Shown piece after piece: positions 1 to 8,169 of a stretch of 64,000 nt of DNA. This DNA is from Wandonia haliotis. GTDB lineage: Bacteria > Bacteroidota > Bacteroidia > Flavobacteriales_D > Crocinitomicaceae. The notes beneath the pieces are model-generated. The model was not told the DNA's origin. It worked only from the letters and a program-made list of their open reading frames with translations, and made no database searches. The translations under genes and the position numbers were made by a program. Every line of letters starts with the position of its first letter. Within the stretch, counting starts at the first letter, position 1. The stretch is taken from the NCBI RefSeq assembly GCF_039523435.1, contig NZ_BAAAFH010000003.1, positions 682,001 to 746,000 on the forward strand. Direction: 5' to 3'.

Positions 1-1154
1 CAAGCAAAGGTCCTCGTCTGTGTTCAGAGATTACTCTGGCAGGACGTTACATTGTTCTTGTTCCGTTTTCGAATAAAATTTCAATTTCCCAAAAAATTAA
101 AGATCCTGAAGAGCGTGATCGTTTGAAGGGAATTCTGGAGAGTATTAAACCGAAGAATTTCGGGGTGATTATTCGTACGGTAGCTGAGAACAAAAAAGTG
201 GAACAGCTGGACAGGGATTTGAAAAACCTGATGGAGAAGTGGAAGAAGATGTTTGCTAATTTGAAAACAGCAACTCCTCCTTCCAGAGTTTTAGGTGAGC
301 TGAATAAAGCATCTTCTTTGTTGCGTGACATGTTGAATAGTGATTTTACCGCTATTCATGTGAATGATGTCGGTCTGTTGGAAGAAATGAAGGAATATGT
401 TACTTCAATCGCTCCGGGCAGAGAGAAGATATTAAAGCATTACGACGGAAAGATTTCTGCTTTTGAACGCTTTGGGATCAATAAACAGATCAAAGCACTT
501 TTCGGGAAGAAAGTTCCATTAGCCTCAGGGGGATACCTGATAATAGAACATACTGAGGCTATGCACGTTATTGACGTGAACAGTGGAAACCGAAAAGGAG
601 CTGAAGGGCAGGAAGATAATGCGCTTGCTACAAATGTCGAAGCGGCAGAAGAGATTGCCCGTGTTCTGCGTTTGCGTGATATGGGTGGAATTATCGCTAT
701 CGATTTTATTGATATGCACGACAAGGAGAATAATAAAGCCTTGTATGAGCATTTGAAAGAGTTTATGAAGCCGGACAGGGCAAAGCATAATATTTTGCCT
801 CCTTCCAAGTTCGGTGTTGTTGAGATAACACGCCAGCGTGTTCGTCCGGAGACGGATATTAACACGAACGAAAGTTGTCCGACGTGTAATGGAACAGGAG
901 AGATCCAGGCGTCTATCCTGTTTGCGGAAGAAATTGAAAATAATCTGCACTACCTACTTGAAGACCGGAAAATGAAAGATGTTACGTTATGGGTACATCC
1001 GTATCTTGAATCGCATTTCAAGAGAGGTTTGTTATCTCGTCAGGTAAAATGGTTCTTTAAGTATAAGAAGTGGATTCCTGTAAGAGGAATTGCTGCTCAC
1101 CATCTTATGCAATACACATTTGTTGATAAAGATAAAAAAGAGATTGCGCTCTGA
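1..1154 (+). CDS. rng: Ribonuclease E/G family protein, 5' end outside window
   Basis: Endoribonuclease of the RNase E/G family, which cuts single-stranded, AU-rich RNA during rRNA maturation and mRNA decay. The gene is cut by the window start; the reading frame is open from base 3, and the first visible residues (SKGPRLCSEITLAGRYIVLV) are typical of the segment just after the S1 domain. The metal-binding catalytic aspartates lie in VIDVNSGN (about base 565) and AIDFIDM (about base 700), and the zinc-link cysteines in CPTCNGTGE (about base 875). The C-terminus stops soon after the small domain, with no long RNase E scaffold, which favours the RNase G type. recX starts 2 bp after the stop, so the two are probably cotranscribed. 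Confidence 0.93.
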   Translation, partial: SKGPRLCSEITLAGRYIVLVPFSNKISISQKIKDPEERDRLKGILESIKPKNFGVIIRTVAENKKVEQLDRDLKNLMEKWKKMFANLKTATPPSRVLGELNKASSLLRDMLNSDFTAIHVNDVGLLEEMKEYVTSIAPGREKILKHYDGKISAFERFGINKQIKALFGKKVPLASGGYLIIEHTEAMHVIDVNSGNRKGAEGQEDNALATNVEAAEEIARVLRLRDMGGIIAIDFIDMHDKENNKALYEHLKEFMKPDRAKHNILPPSKFGVVEITRQRVRPETDINTNESCPTCNGTGEIQASILFAEEIENNLHYLLEDRKMKDVTLWVHPYLESHFKRGLLSRQVKWFFKYKKWIPVRGIAAHHLMQYTFVDKDKKEIAL

Positions 1155-1156
1155 CA

Positions 1157-1645
1157 ATGAAGTCAGAGCGTAAATACTCTTTATTGGAGGCTAAATCCAA
1201 AATTGAAGCATGGTGTGCCTATCAGGACCGTTGCTTTTCTGAAGTAGAAAGAAAACTCCGCAGTTACGGACTTGATGGTGAGGATGTGGACCGTCTGGTA
1301 GCTGAGTTAATCCGTTTTGATTTTTTGAATGAAGAGAGGTTTGCCAGATCGTATTGTTCGGGTAAATTTAGAATGAAGGGATGGGGAAGGATTAAAATTC
1401 GTCAGTATCTCAAACAGAAACAGGTAAATGACCGCTGTATCAAATATGGTATGGAAGAAATAGACCCTGACGAATATTACAAGCGGGCTTTACATTTAGC
1501 AGAAAGAAAATGGGATGATCTCAGGTCTGAGAAGAATAGTTGGAATAAAAAAGCAAAAGTACTCAGGTATCTGACACAGAGAGGGTACGAAAGTGATATT
1601 GCGAACGAAATTCTGAATGAATTAGTTAGTTCTACAGAAAGTTAA
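1157..1645 (+). CDS. recX: Regulatory protein RecX
   Basis: RecX modulates RecA filaments in recombination and SOS repair. The 162-aa product has the expected length and the three-helix repeat pattern of the family: an N-terminal CxYQDRCFSEVERKL segment, the signature FLNEERFARSYCSGKFRMKGWGRIKI around residues 57-82, then a degenerate C-terminal repeat ending in LTQRGYESDIANEIL. The ATG lies 2 bp after the RNase E/G stop codon. No recA is visible in the window, so the functional partner is inferred from the family. Confidence 0.9.
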   Translation: MKSERKYSLLEAKSKIEAWCAYQDRCFSEVERKLRSYGLDGEDVDRLVAELIRFDFLNEERFARSYCSGKFRMKGWGRIKIRQYLKQKQVNDRCIKYGMEEIDPDEYYKRALHLAERKWDDLRSEKNSWNKKAKVLRYLTQRGYESDIANEILNELVSSTES

Positions 1646-1658
1646 CTTCCGGTAGATA

Positions 1659-2183
1659 TTACATAACAAGCGTTGAGAACAGGTCAAAAAGATTAGGGAA
1701 CTCCCATGACGTTTCCGACATGGTTGCTGTTGCTTTTTCACTTTTCTTTACCTCTTCGGTATTGACTTCGCTTGTTTTAGTTTCAGAAGTTTTTTCCAAT
1801 TGATTGATTTCAATCGCTCCTACTGTAAACTGACCATCGTTTAATCCTTCAATGATTTTTTTGATATCAGCGTCAGTAAGGTCTGCATCATCAAATTCAA
1901 TACGGGCAATGTTAGTCTCGTTGTCAGCGTCAAAGTCTACGAACTTAGTCGAAGCTACAGCACCAGAAGACTTTAGTCCTTTACGTATTTCGCTTCCGCA
2001 ACCCATTTCACAAGACATTCCCTGAACTTCTACTAAAGCAACAGAATTGGGTTCTACAGCAAAAACTTCATCCGAAGTTACTTCTTTCGATGTGTTTTCA
2101 GCTACGTTTTCGTTTTCGCTTTGCTCACAAGCAGTTATAGTTCCGAATAACAGAGCGCTGAAGCCTAAAATTTTCCAGTTCAT
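1659..2183 (-). CDS. Lipoprotein with heavy-metal-associated (HMA)-like domain
   Basis: Predicted 174-aa lipoprotein. I chose the ATG at 2183 (MNWKILGFSALLFGTITAC) because it gives a clean signal peptide with a lipobox cysteine at residue 19; the frame is open further upstream, but that stretch has no gene character and covers the promoter. After an acidic linker, residues about 50-120 look like an HMA ferredoxin-like fold: VALVEVQGMSCEMGC, a central strand ending IARIEFDDADL, and a helix ending IIEGLNDGQFTVGAIEI. The usual GMxCxxC metal site is GMSCEMGC, so the cysteines are three residues apart instead of two. The tail is charged and low-complexity. Likely exposed on the periplasmic or outer-membrane side; whether it binds metal is unproven. 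It converges with recX. Confidence 0.75.
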   Translation of the reverse strand: MNWKILGFSALLFGTITACEQSENENVAENTSKEVTSDEVFAVEPNSVALVEVQGMSCEMGCGSEIRKGLKSSGAVASTKFVDFDADNETNIARIEFDDADLTDADIKKIIEGLNDGQFTVGAIEINQLEKTSETKTSEVNTEEVKKSEKATATMSETSWEFPNLFDLFSTLVM

Positions 2184-2199
2184 GTCAATGTGTTTTAAA

Positions 2200-2207
2200 C
2201 AAAAATA
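2200..2207 (-). promoter_or_regulatory. Bacteroidota -7 element for HMA lipoprotein
   Basis: The plus strand reads CAAAAATA, so the minus strand reads TATTTTTG, a full match to TAnnTTTG, 17 bp upstream of the chosen ATG at 2183. I see no convincing -33 TTG at normal spacing. Confidence 0.45.
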
Positions 2208-2294
2208 CGAAAAACAAATTAGGAATGTAGTAATCTGTTCAGAAAAGTGTATGCATACCAATTCAAATTGAAGTAGTTTCAGGAGGAAATAGAT

Positions 2295-2302
2295 TACTTT
2301 TG
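2295..2302 (+). promoter_or_regulatory. Bacteroidota -7 element next to the EamA start codon
   Basis: TACTTTTG matches TAnnTTTG. It ends only 4 bp before the ATG at 2307; a TTG at 2268-2270 is 24 bp upstream. If this is the promoter, the transcript would begin at or just after the start codon, i.e. a leaderless mRNA. Confidence 0.45.
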
Positions 2303-2306
2303 CAGG

Positions 2307-3206
2307 ATGAATCAGGATAGGTGGAAAGACTGGGGTTTGTTTTTTATACTGGCCTGTATTTGGGGGAGTTCTTTCTTTCTCATGAAACACAGTATGTTCA
2401 CCTGGGAGGGAGTCCCTGTTTTTTCAAGTACACAGGTTGCCTCGATCAGGATGTTAGTGGCGAGTACTGTTTTACTTCCAGTAGCATTGCGGAATTTAAA
2501 AGTAATTAATTCGTATCGTGTTTTTATCACATTGTTGGTGGTGGGGTTTTGCGGTAATTTCTTTCCTGCCTTTCTATTTACCTATGCACAGAAACATTTG
2601 GACGCCGGGTATGTGGGGATGTTGAATTCTGCAACCCCTGTTTTTACTGTGTTAATTAGTTTTTTCATTTTTGGTCAGCGGTTAACTATTCGTCAGATAA
2701 CGGGTTTGATCATTGGAAATGCTGGAGTTGTTTTGTTGGTGTTGGCGGGTGAAGGAGTGACTTTTGAAGGAAGTTTGATCAATGTTTTGGCAGTTGTTTT
2801 GGCTACAATTTGCTACGCAACCAGTTTGAATTTCATTAAATACAGACTGGCAGGTATTCCGGCACTGAAAATTACTTCATTGGCTTTTTCACTAACATTT
2901 ATTCCGGCGTTGACGCTTTTTATCTTTCTGGACACACCGCTTGTTTTTTCAGAAAATGAGTATGCAGCGGAAGGGTTTTTCTATGCCACGATTCTGGCCC
3001 TGATGGGAACTGTCCTGGGAGTCTATTTATACAATGTTTTAATAGCAAGAACAACGACTTTGTTTGCATCAAGTGTTACCTATGCAATTCCTGGAGTTGC
3101 TATGTTAATTGGTATAGCAGACAATGAACGGTTTACTTTCTTTCAGATTTTCGCACTTAGTGTCATACTCACAGGTATATTTGTAGCTAACTGGAAGAAA
3201 AAATAA
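2307..3206 (+). CDS. EamA/DMT-superfamily membrane transporter
   Basis: 299-aa inner-membrane protein with about ten hydrophobic helices arranged as two EamA repeats, the layout of drug/metabolite transporters. The first helix contains the family-typical WGSSFFLMK, and the first repeat ends with GLIIGNAGVVLLVLAG; the second repeat starts near residue 155 and ends with FALSVILTGIFVANWKKK. Substrate cannot be told from sequence; relatives export amino acids, metabolites or drugs. The ATG at 2307 is kept because the first helix starts about 10 residues later; the next Met is inside that helix. Single-gene unit, diverging from the HMA lipoprotein. Confidence 0.88.
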   Translation: MNQDRWKDWGLFFILACIWGSSFFLMKHSMFTWEGVPVFSSTQVASIRMLVASTVLLPVALRNLKVINSYRVFITLLVVGFCGNFFPAFLFTYAQKHLDAGYVGMLNSATPVFTVLISFFIFGQRLTIRQITGLIIGNAGVVLLVLAGEGVTFEGSLINVLAVVLATICYATSLNFIKYRLAGIPALKITSLAFSLTFIPALTLFIFLDTPLVFSENEYAAEGFFYATILALMGTVLGVYLYNVLIARTTTLFASSVTYAIPGVAMLIGIADNERFTFFQIFALSVILTGIFVANWKKK

Positions 3207-3214
3207 ACAATTAG

Positions 3215-3244
3215 TTGTTAACTAAGAAATTTTCTCTATCTTTG
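3215..3244 (+). promoter_or_regulatory. Promoter of rplU-rpmA
   Basis: TTG at 3215-3217, a 19-bp spacer, then TATCTTTG at 3237-3244. This is a perfect match to the Bacteroidota housekeeping consensus (TTG and TAnnTTTG), 42 bp before the rplU ATG. Confidence 0.8.
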
Positions 3245-3286
3245 TCCTCCAAAAATTTGGGTAAGAATTAATTTAAAACAAGCTAT

Positions 3287-3598
3287 ATGTACGCAATTGT
3301 AGAGATAGCAGGGCAACAGTTTAAAGTTCAGAAAGATCAGCGAGTATTCGTTCACCGTCTGGATGCTACTGAAGGAGACAAACTTACGTTTGATCGTGTT
3401 CTTTTGGTGGATAATGATGGTAAGGTAAACGTTGGCGCCCCGGCTATAGAAGGAGCAGCAGTTACTGCTTCAGTAAATCGTCACGTGAAAGGTGACAAAG
3501 TGATTGTATTTAAAAAGAAAAGACGTAAAGGGTACCGTGTGAAGAATGGTCACCGTCAGTCTTTTACTGAGATTACAATTAACGATATTAAAGCGTAA
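3287..3598 (+). CDS. rplU: 50S ribosomal protein L21
   Basis: Component of the large ribosomal subunit that binds 23S rRNA. The 103-aa length is standard. It starts MYAIVEIAGQQFKVQ and carries the signature KKRRKGYRVKNGHRQSFTEI at the C-terminus, which covers the L21 family motif. It sits 37 bp upstream of rpmA, the usual L21-L27 gene pair, behind a strong promoter. Confidence 0.98.
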   Translation: MYAIVEIAGQQFKVQKDQRVFVHRLDATEGDKLTFDRVLLVDNDGKVNVGAPAIEGAAVTASVNRHVKGDKVIVFKKKRRKGYRVKNGHRQSFTEITINDIKA

Positions 3599-3635
3599 CG
3601 AATTATCAGGTTCGCCTGAGTAAAATTATATAGAA

Positions 3636-3902
3636 ATGGCACACAAGAAAGGAGTCGGTAGTTCGAAAAACGGACGTGAATCGGAAAGTAAACGTCTTGG
3701 AGTTAAGATTTTTGGTGGACAGCCTGCTATCGCAGGAAACATCATCGTGCGTCAGCGTGGAACTCAGCACCATCCCGGAGAAAACGTAGGGATTGGTAAA
3801 GATCATACGCTTTACGCTCTTACTGATGGAGTCGTTGAATTCAGAAAAAAAGCAAATAATCGTTCGTTTGTTTCAGTTGTTCCTTTTGAAACTGAAGCAT
3901 AA
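3636..3902 (+). CDS. rpmA: 50S ribosomal protein L27
   Basis: Large-subunit protein whose N-terminus reaches the peptidyl-transferase centre. The 88-aa protein starts MAHKKGVGSSKNGRES and contains the L27 signature GNIIVRQRGTQHHPGENVG. It begins directly with MAHKKG, so it has no cleavable N-terminal extension of the Firmicutes type. Second gene of the rplU operon, followed by a hairpin terminator. Confidence 0.98.
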   Translation: MAHKKGVGSSKNGRESESKRLGVKIFGGQPAIAGNIIVRQRGTQHHPGENVGIGKDHTLYALTDGVVEFRKKANNRSFVSVVPFETEA

Positions 3903-3926
3903 TTAACCGACGTTAAACAGAATTAG

Positions 3927-3958
3927 AAAAGGTGGTTGATTATTCAGCCACCTTTTTT
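3927..3958 (+). terminator. Rho-independent terminator after rpmA
   Basis: Stem AAAAGGTGGTTGA (3927-3939) pairs with TCAGCCACCTTTT (3944-3956, one G-T pair) around a TTAT loop, with the T-run continuing to 3958. Confidence 0.88.
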
Positions 3959-3984
3959 GTTGGGTAAAATTTAAGGTATTTTTG
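3957..3984 (+). promoter_or_regulatory. Candidate serS promoter
   Basis: TTG at 3957-3959, a 17-bp spacer, then TATTTTTG at 3977-3984. It overlaps the end of the rpmA terminator and lies 62 bp before the serS ATG. Confidence 0.6.
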
Positions 3985-4046
3985 TTGAAAACCGCCCATA
4001 TTCATTGCATAAAATGTATTTTTACAATAGAAAATAAACAAGTATC

Positions 4047-5318
4047 ATGCTCGAAATACAACGTATTCGTAACGAAAAAGACGCTATTGCAGCGGGACTA
4101 AAGAAGAGAAATCTGGATGCACTTCCTGTTTTAGATGAAATTCTGGAAGTAGATGCACAGTGGAGATCGTTAAAAGGAGAATTGGATCAGCTGGGAGCTG
4201 AGTCAAATAAGTTGGCAAAAGAGATCGGAGGCCTTTTTAAGGAAGGAAAAGTAGAAGAGGCAAATGCTGCGAAATCAAAAACAGCAGAGATTAAATCACG
4301 CGAGCAGGAGGTAAAGCAAAAAGTAGCGGATTTGGAGCAACAAATTACGGAGTTGTTATATACCTTACCCAACGTGCCTAAGGAGATTGTTCCGGCTGGG
4401 TCCAGCGAAAATGATAATGAAGTTGTAGAGGAAGTTGGATCAAAGGCTGATATAGCAGAAAATGCGCTTCCACATTGGGAGTTAACAGAGAAGTATGGCT
4501 TGATAGATTTTGAGCTGGGAGTAAAAGTTACCGGATCCGGATTCCCAATTTATAAAGGTAAAGGGGCGAAACTGCAGAGAGCGTTGATCAATTTCTTCCT
4601 TGCAGAGGCCGAGAGAGGTGGATACGAAGAATTCATCCCGCCATTGGTGGTAAATGAGGCTAGCGGATACGGGACAGGGCAGTTGCCGGATAAAGAAGGA
4701 CAGATGTACCATGTTGGAGTGGACGATTTGTATTTGATTCCTACGGCAGAAGTGCCATTGACGAATATGTACAGAGATGTTATTCTTCCGACAGAAGATT
4801 TTTCAGTTAAGATAACCGGATATACACCTTGTTTTCGACGTGAAGCCGGATCTTATGGTAAAGATGTAAGGGGGCTTAACCGATTGCATCAGTTTGATAA
4901 AGTAGAATTGGTACGAATTGAACATCCGGATCGTTCAGATGCAGCATTGACAGATATGGTTAATCATGTAAAAGGATTGCTTGAAAAACTGGGATTACAT
5001 TATCGTATTCTAAGGTTATGCGGTGGAGATTTAGGTTTTACTTCAGCAATTACTTATGATTTTGAAGTGTATTCTGCGGCACAGGGACGTTGGTTGGAGG
5101 TTTCTTCTGTATCCAATTTTGAAACATTCCAGGCCAATCGATTGAAATTACGTTATAAGTCAGCTGACAAGAAAACACAGTTGTGCCATACCCTGAACGG
5201 TAGTGCTCTGGCTTTGCCACGTATCATGGCAGCACTTCTCGAAAATAATCAAACGGAGAACGGAATAATAATTCCGGAAGTACTGCACTCGTTTACCGGA
5301 TTTGACAGAATAGATTAA
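4047..5318 (+). CDS. serS: Serine--tRNA ligase
   Basis: Class II aminoacyl-tRNA synthetase that charges tRNA-Ser. The 423-aa product has the N-terminal tRNA-binding coiled coil (about residues 1-110, rich in K/E/Q heptads) and a class II catalytic core. Visible motifs: TAEVPLTN, motif 2 FRREAGSYGKDVRGL followed by HQFDKVEL, and motif 3 NGSALALPRIMAALLENNQ near the C-terminus. Length and motif order are normal. Transcribed from its own promoter. Confidence 0.97.
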   Translation: MLEIQRIRNEKDAIAAGLKKRNLDALPVLDEILEVDAQWRSLKGELDQLGAESNKLAKEIGGLFKEGKVEEANAAKSKTAEIKSREQEVKQKVADLEQQITELLYTLPNVPKEIVPAGSSENDNEVVEEVGSKADIAENALPHWELTEKYGLIDFELGVKVTGSGFPIYKGKGAKLQRALINFFLAEAERGGYEEFIPPLVVNEASGYGTGQLPDKEGQMYHVGVDDLYLIPTAEVPLTNMYRDVILPTEDFSVKITGYTPCFRREAGSYGKDVRGLNRLHQFDKVELVRIEHPDRSDAALTDMVNHVKGLLEKLGLHYRILRLCGGDLGFTSAITYDFEVYSAAQGRWLEVSSVSNFETFQANRLKLRYKSADKKTQLCHTLNGSALALPRIMAALLENNQTENGIIIPEVLHSFTGFDRID

Positions 5319-5370
5319 CCCAACTCCGGGCAAGTATATACGCTCTGAGTAAATAAAACGTTTATAGAAT

Positions 5371-5910
5371 ATGTGGAGATTTGTAATAGTTGTTGCCGCA
5401 GGTGTGCTTTTGACAGCATGTCTTGATGCGGAGCGAAAAGGATATATTTCGGAAATTGACGGGATGACTGAAAAGTTAGACAGTCTTGAAAATTTGTACT
5501 ATGCGATGCCACTGGATAGTTTTACGGTAGTAAGAGAAATTGCACAAAACAATGAACACAGTGTCAAACAGTTTTATGATAATGATACAATTGATGCAGA
5601 GTTTGCACGTGCAATGAATCGCTATAAGGCAATCCGTAAGGGATCCGGATTTATCACGCAGAAGAGAAACTTTCTGGATACTGTTTTTGCTTTTCAGAAA
5701 ACTCAGTTAGGTAAATTGAGAACAGACATTCTCAATGGATCGGGGAAGCGGGATAAGTATGAAGCATTCATTAATTCTGAAAGGGAGAATGTCGCGCTTA
5801 TTACCACCTCTTTCGTGGATTTTGAATCCCGTTTTGAACATCTTTTGGAGGAGTTTTATGAAACGAACCCGAAAGTGGAGGAAATGATAGAAAACTTGAA
5901 GGAAGATTAA
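5371..5910 (+). CDS. Lipoprotein of unknown function
   Basis: 179-aa predicted lipoprotein: MWRFVIVVAAGVLLTAC gives a signal peptide with the lipobox cysteine at residue 17. The rest is mostly helical and acidic, with no domain I can name. It starts 52 bp after serS and its stop lies 3 bp before the TPR protein start, so the two probably form one transcription unit and may act together at the envelope. Confidence 0.75.
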   Translation: MWRFVIVVAAGVLLTACLDAERKGYISEIDGMTEKLDSLENLYYAMPLDSFTVVREIAQNNEHSVKQFYDNDTIDAEFARAMNRYKAIRKGSGFITQKRNFLDTVFAFQKTQLGKLRTDILNGSGKRDKYEAFINSERENVALITTSFVDFESRFEHLLEEFYETNPKVEEMIENLKED

Positions 5911-5913
5911 TCA

Positions 5914-7758
5914 ATGCTAGGAAGAATTCTTTTTGTGTTGTTAGTAGTGGTTGCCATCTCCCCGGCAATGAGCCAGGGAAATGACCATGAACTGGCTAAT
6001 ATGTACTATACGCAGGGAGAATTTGATAAGGCATTAGGGTATTATGAAAACCTTGTAAAACGCTCAAACAATCCATTCTATATTGAAAGATATGTGGAGT
6101 GTCTTGTGAAAACGGGAGACATAAATGAGGCAGAGAAGCAGCTGAAAAAAATCGTTCGGAGAGAGCCGATGAATTATCAGATGGGAGTTCTGCTGGGGAG
6201 TGTCCTTGAGGAAGCTGATCGAAAAGAAGAAGCAGACAAAGTGTACAGGGAGATGATAGATAATCTACCTTCCAGTAGTTCCGCTGTGATTGATCTTAGT
6301 AATCGGTTTAAGTCCAGATCTAAATTTGATTGGTCATTGGAAACCCTGTTAAAAGGGAGAAAACTACTGAAAGATAGATATCCGCTTAATATACAACTAG
6401 CTGAAGCGTACGGTGCACTGGGTAAAACAGAGGAGATGATCAATGAGTATATTGGTTTGATTGATTATAGCGTAGCTTACAAGTCTTCGGTTCAGAATAT
6501 CATGGCTCGTTATTTGAGTTTTGAAGAAGGAGAATCAGAAGAATACGAAATGATGCGGCGGAAACTGTTGGAACGTATTCAAAAGAGTCCGGACGAAAAA
6601 GTATATTCTGAGTTGTTGATTTGGTTGTATTTACACAGAGGAAATTTTGCCGGCGCATTGATCCAGGCGAAAGCACTTGACAGAAGATATAAGGAAGAAG
6701 GAAGGAATGTTCTTGAGTTGGGAGTTATTGCTAAACACTCGGGAGATTATAAAACAGCGCGAAAGGCATTTCAGTATGTAAAAGAGCTGGGGGAAGATAA
6801 GGTCTACTTTTACAGGGCAGAGAAAGAATTATTGAATACTTCTTTCATTGAGGTAACGCAGAACAGATCCTTCAATAAGGAGGAGATCAGCCAGACAGTT
6901 CTGGAATATGAAACTGTTTTGGATAGAGTAGGGAAGAGTGCAAATTCGTTTAATTTGATACTGGAATTAGCAGAAATAAAAGCATTTTATGCTGGAGAAC
7001 CGACTTCTGCAAGGTCATTATTAACAACTGGACTAACTATTCCCGGTGTTGCTAAAATGGAAATTGCCCGGGCAAAATTGCTGTTGGGAGACATTGAAGT
7101 GTTATTGGATAATATCTGGGAGGCATCTCTTTTTTATATGCAGGTAGATAAGGATTTCAAATACGATGCAATTGGTGCAGAAGCGAAATTGAAAAATGCC
7201 CGTATTTTTTATTATGACGGAGAGTTTGTGTTTGCCCAGTCACAACTTGATGTGTTAAAAGGATCGACGAGCAAACTAATAGCAAACGATGCAATGAAGC
7301 TTTCCCTTCTGATTACAGATAACCTGGGATTGGATAGTAATTATACAGCAATGCGGCAGTTTGCCCAGGCCGATTTGCTGTTAGAACAACATCAGTATGA
7401 GAGAGCCTTCGCCATTTATGATTCAGTGTTGACATATTATCCCTTTCACGGACTGGCAGATGAAGTGTTGATGCGAAAAGCAAGTGCCATGCAGTACCAG
7501 GGGCGTTGGAAAGAGGCAATACCCTATCTGGAAAAAGTTTATAATTTACATGGTCAGGACATTCTAGCAGATGATGCGATTATGCAATTGGCTGTAATCT
7601 ATGATTATCATGTAAAGGATAAAGAAAAAGCAAAAGAGTGGTATAGAAAGATCCTTTTTGATTATAAGGGAAGTTTACATGTTATTGAAGCAAGAAAGCG
7701 TTTCAGGGAATTAACCAGTGAAAGTAGTAGTGTTGACAACACGAATGAAACACCGTAA
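5914..7758 (+). CDS. Secreted tetratricopeptide-repeat protein
   Basis: 614-aa exported protein. The N-terminal hydrophobic segment ending PAMSQGN is a signal peptide. TPR-like helix pairs run along the length, clearest near the N-terminus (residues about 25-125: LANMYYTQGEFDKALGYYEN, then VECLVKTGDINEAEKQLKKI) and the C-terminus (YERAFAIYDSVLTYYPFHGLA, ending YHVKDKEKAKEWYRKILFDY). TPR proteins are protein-binding scaffolds; here probably periplasmic or at the outer membrane. Cotranscribed with the lipoprotein upstream and the DUF4286 gene 16 bp downstream. Confidence 0.85.
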   Translation: MLGRILFVLLVVVAISPAMSQGNDHELANMYYTQGEFDKALGYYENLVKRSNNPFYIERYVECLVKTGDINEAEKQLKKIVRREPMNYQMGVLLGSVLEEADRKEEADKVYREMIDNLPSSSSAVIDLSNRFKSRSKFDWSLETLLKGRKLLKDRYPLNIQLAEAYGALGKTEEMINEYIGLIDYSVAYKSSVQNIMARYLSFEEGESEEYEMMRRKLLERIQKSPDEKVYSELLIWLYLHRGNFAGALIQAKALDRRYKEEGRNVLELGVIAKHSGDYKTARKAFQYVKELGEDKVYFYRAEKELLNTSFIEVTQNRSFNKEEISQTVLEYETVLDRVGKSANSFNLILELAEIKAFYAGEPTSARSLLTTGLTIPGVAKMEIARAKLLLGDIEVLLDNIWEASLFYMQVDKDFKYDAIGAEAKLKNARIFYYDGEFVFAQSQLDVLKGSTSKLIANDAMKLSLLITDNLGLDSNYTAMRQFAQADLLLEQHQYERAFAIYDSVLTYYPFHGLADEVLMRKASAMQYQGRWKEAIPYLEKVYNLHGQDILADDAIMQLAVIYDYHVKDKEKAKEWYRKILFDYKGSLHVIEARKRFRELTSESSSVDNTNETP

Positions 7759-7774
7759 AATTTGAAAGAAAAAT

Positions 7775-8089
7775 ATGATATTGTATAATGTTACTGTTAG
7801 TATAGATGAGGCTGTTCATGATGATTGGTTGAAATGGATGAAGGAAGTGCACATTCCGGATGTGATGGCTACTGGATTATTTTTAGAAAGCCGTATTGCA
7901 AGAATTCATGCAGAGGAAGAAGGGGGATTGTCTTACGCGATTTCATACCTGTGTGAGAGTAAAGCTGTTTTAGAGCAGTACAATACGTTATTTGCTCCTA
8001 AATTACAACGTGAGCACGCGCTTCGTTACAATGGGCAGTTTGCAGCATTTCGTACTATTCTGGAAGTAGTAGGAGAATTTAAAAAGTAA
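7775..8089 (+). CDS. DUF4286 family protein
   Basis: 104-aa cytoplasmic protein matching the DUF4286 family common in Bacteroidota: opening MILYNVTVSIDEAVHDDWLK, then HIPDVMATGLF, and a C-terminal AFRTILEVV strand. The ferredoxin-like size and pattern suggest a small dimeric alpha-beta barrel, but no activity is known. Last gene of the 5371-8089 run, followed by a strong terminator shared with sucB. Confidence 0.85.
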   Translation: MILYNVTVSIDEAVHDDWLKWMKEVHIPDVMATGLFLESRIARIHAEEEGGLSYAISYLCESKAVLEQYNTLFAPKLQREHALRYNGQFAAFRTILEVVGEFKK

Positions 8090-8116
8090 AAGAGAGAGAC
8101 GACACGAAAGAATACA

Positions 8117-8146
8117 AAAATAGCCCCGGTTTACCGGGGCTATTTT
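8117..8146. terminator. Bidirectional terminator between DUF4286 and sucB
   Basis: AAATAGCCCCGGT and ACCGGGGCTATTT form a near-perfect GC-rich hairpin with A-run on the left and T-run on the right, so it can stop both converging units. Confidence 0.9.
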
Positions 8147-8169
8147 ATTTATATACGATAGCTGTTTTC

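Noticed and set aside
1659..2390. Longer N-terminus for the HMA lipoprotein, starting at 2390
   Set aside because: The extension covers a promoter-like element and the divergent EamA start; the ATG at 2183 gives a proper lipoprotein signal.
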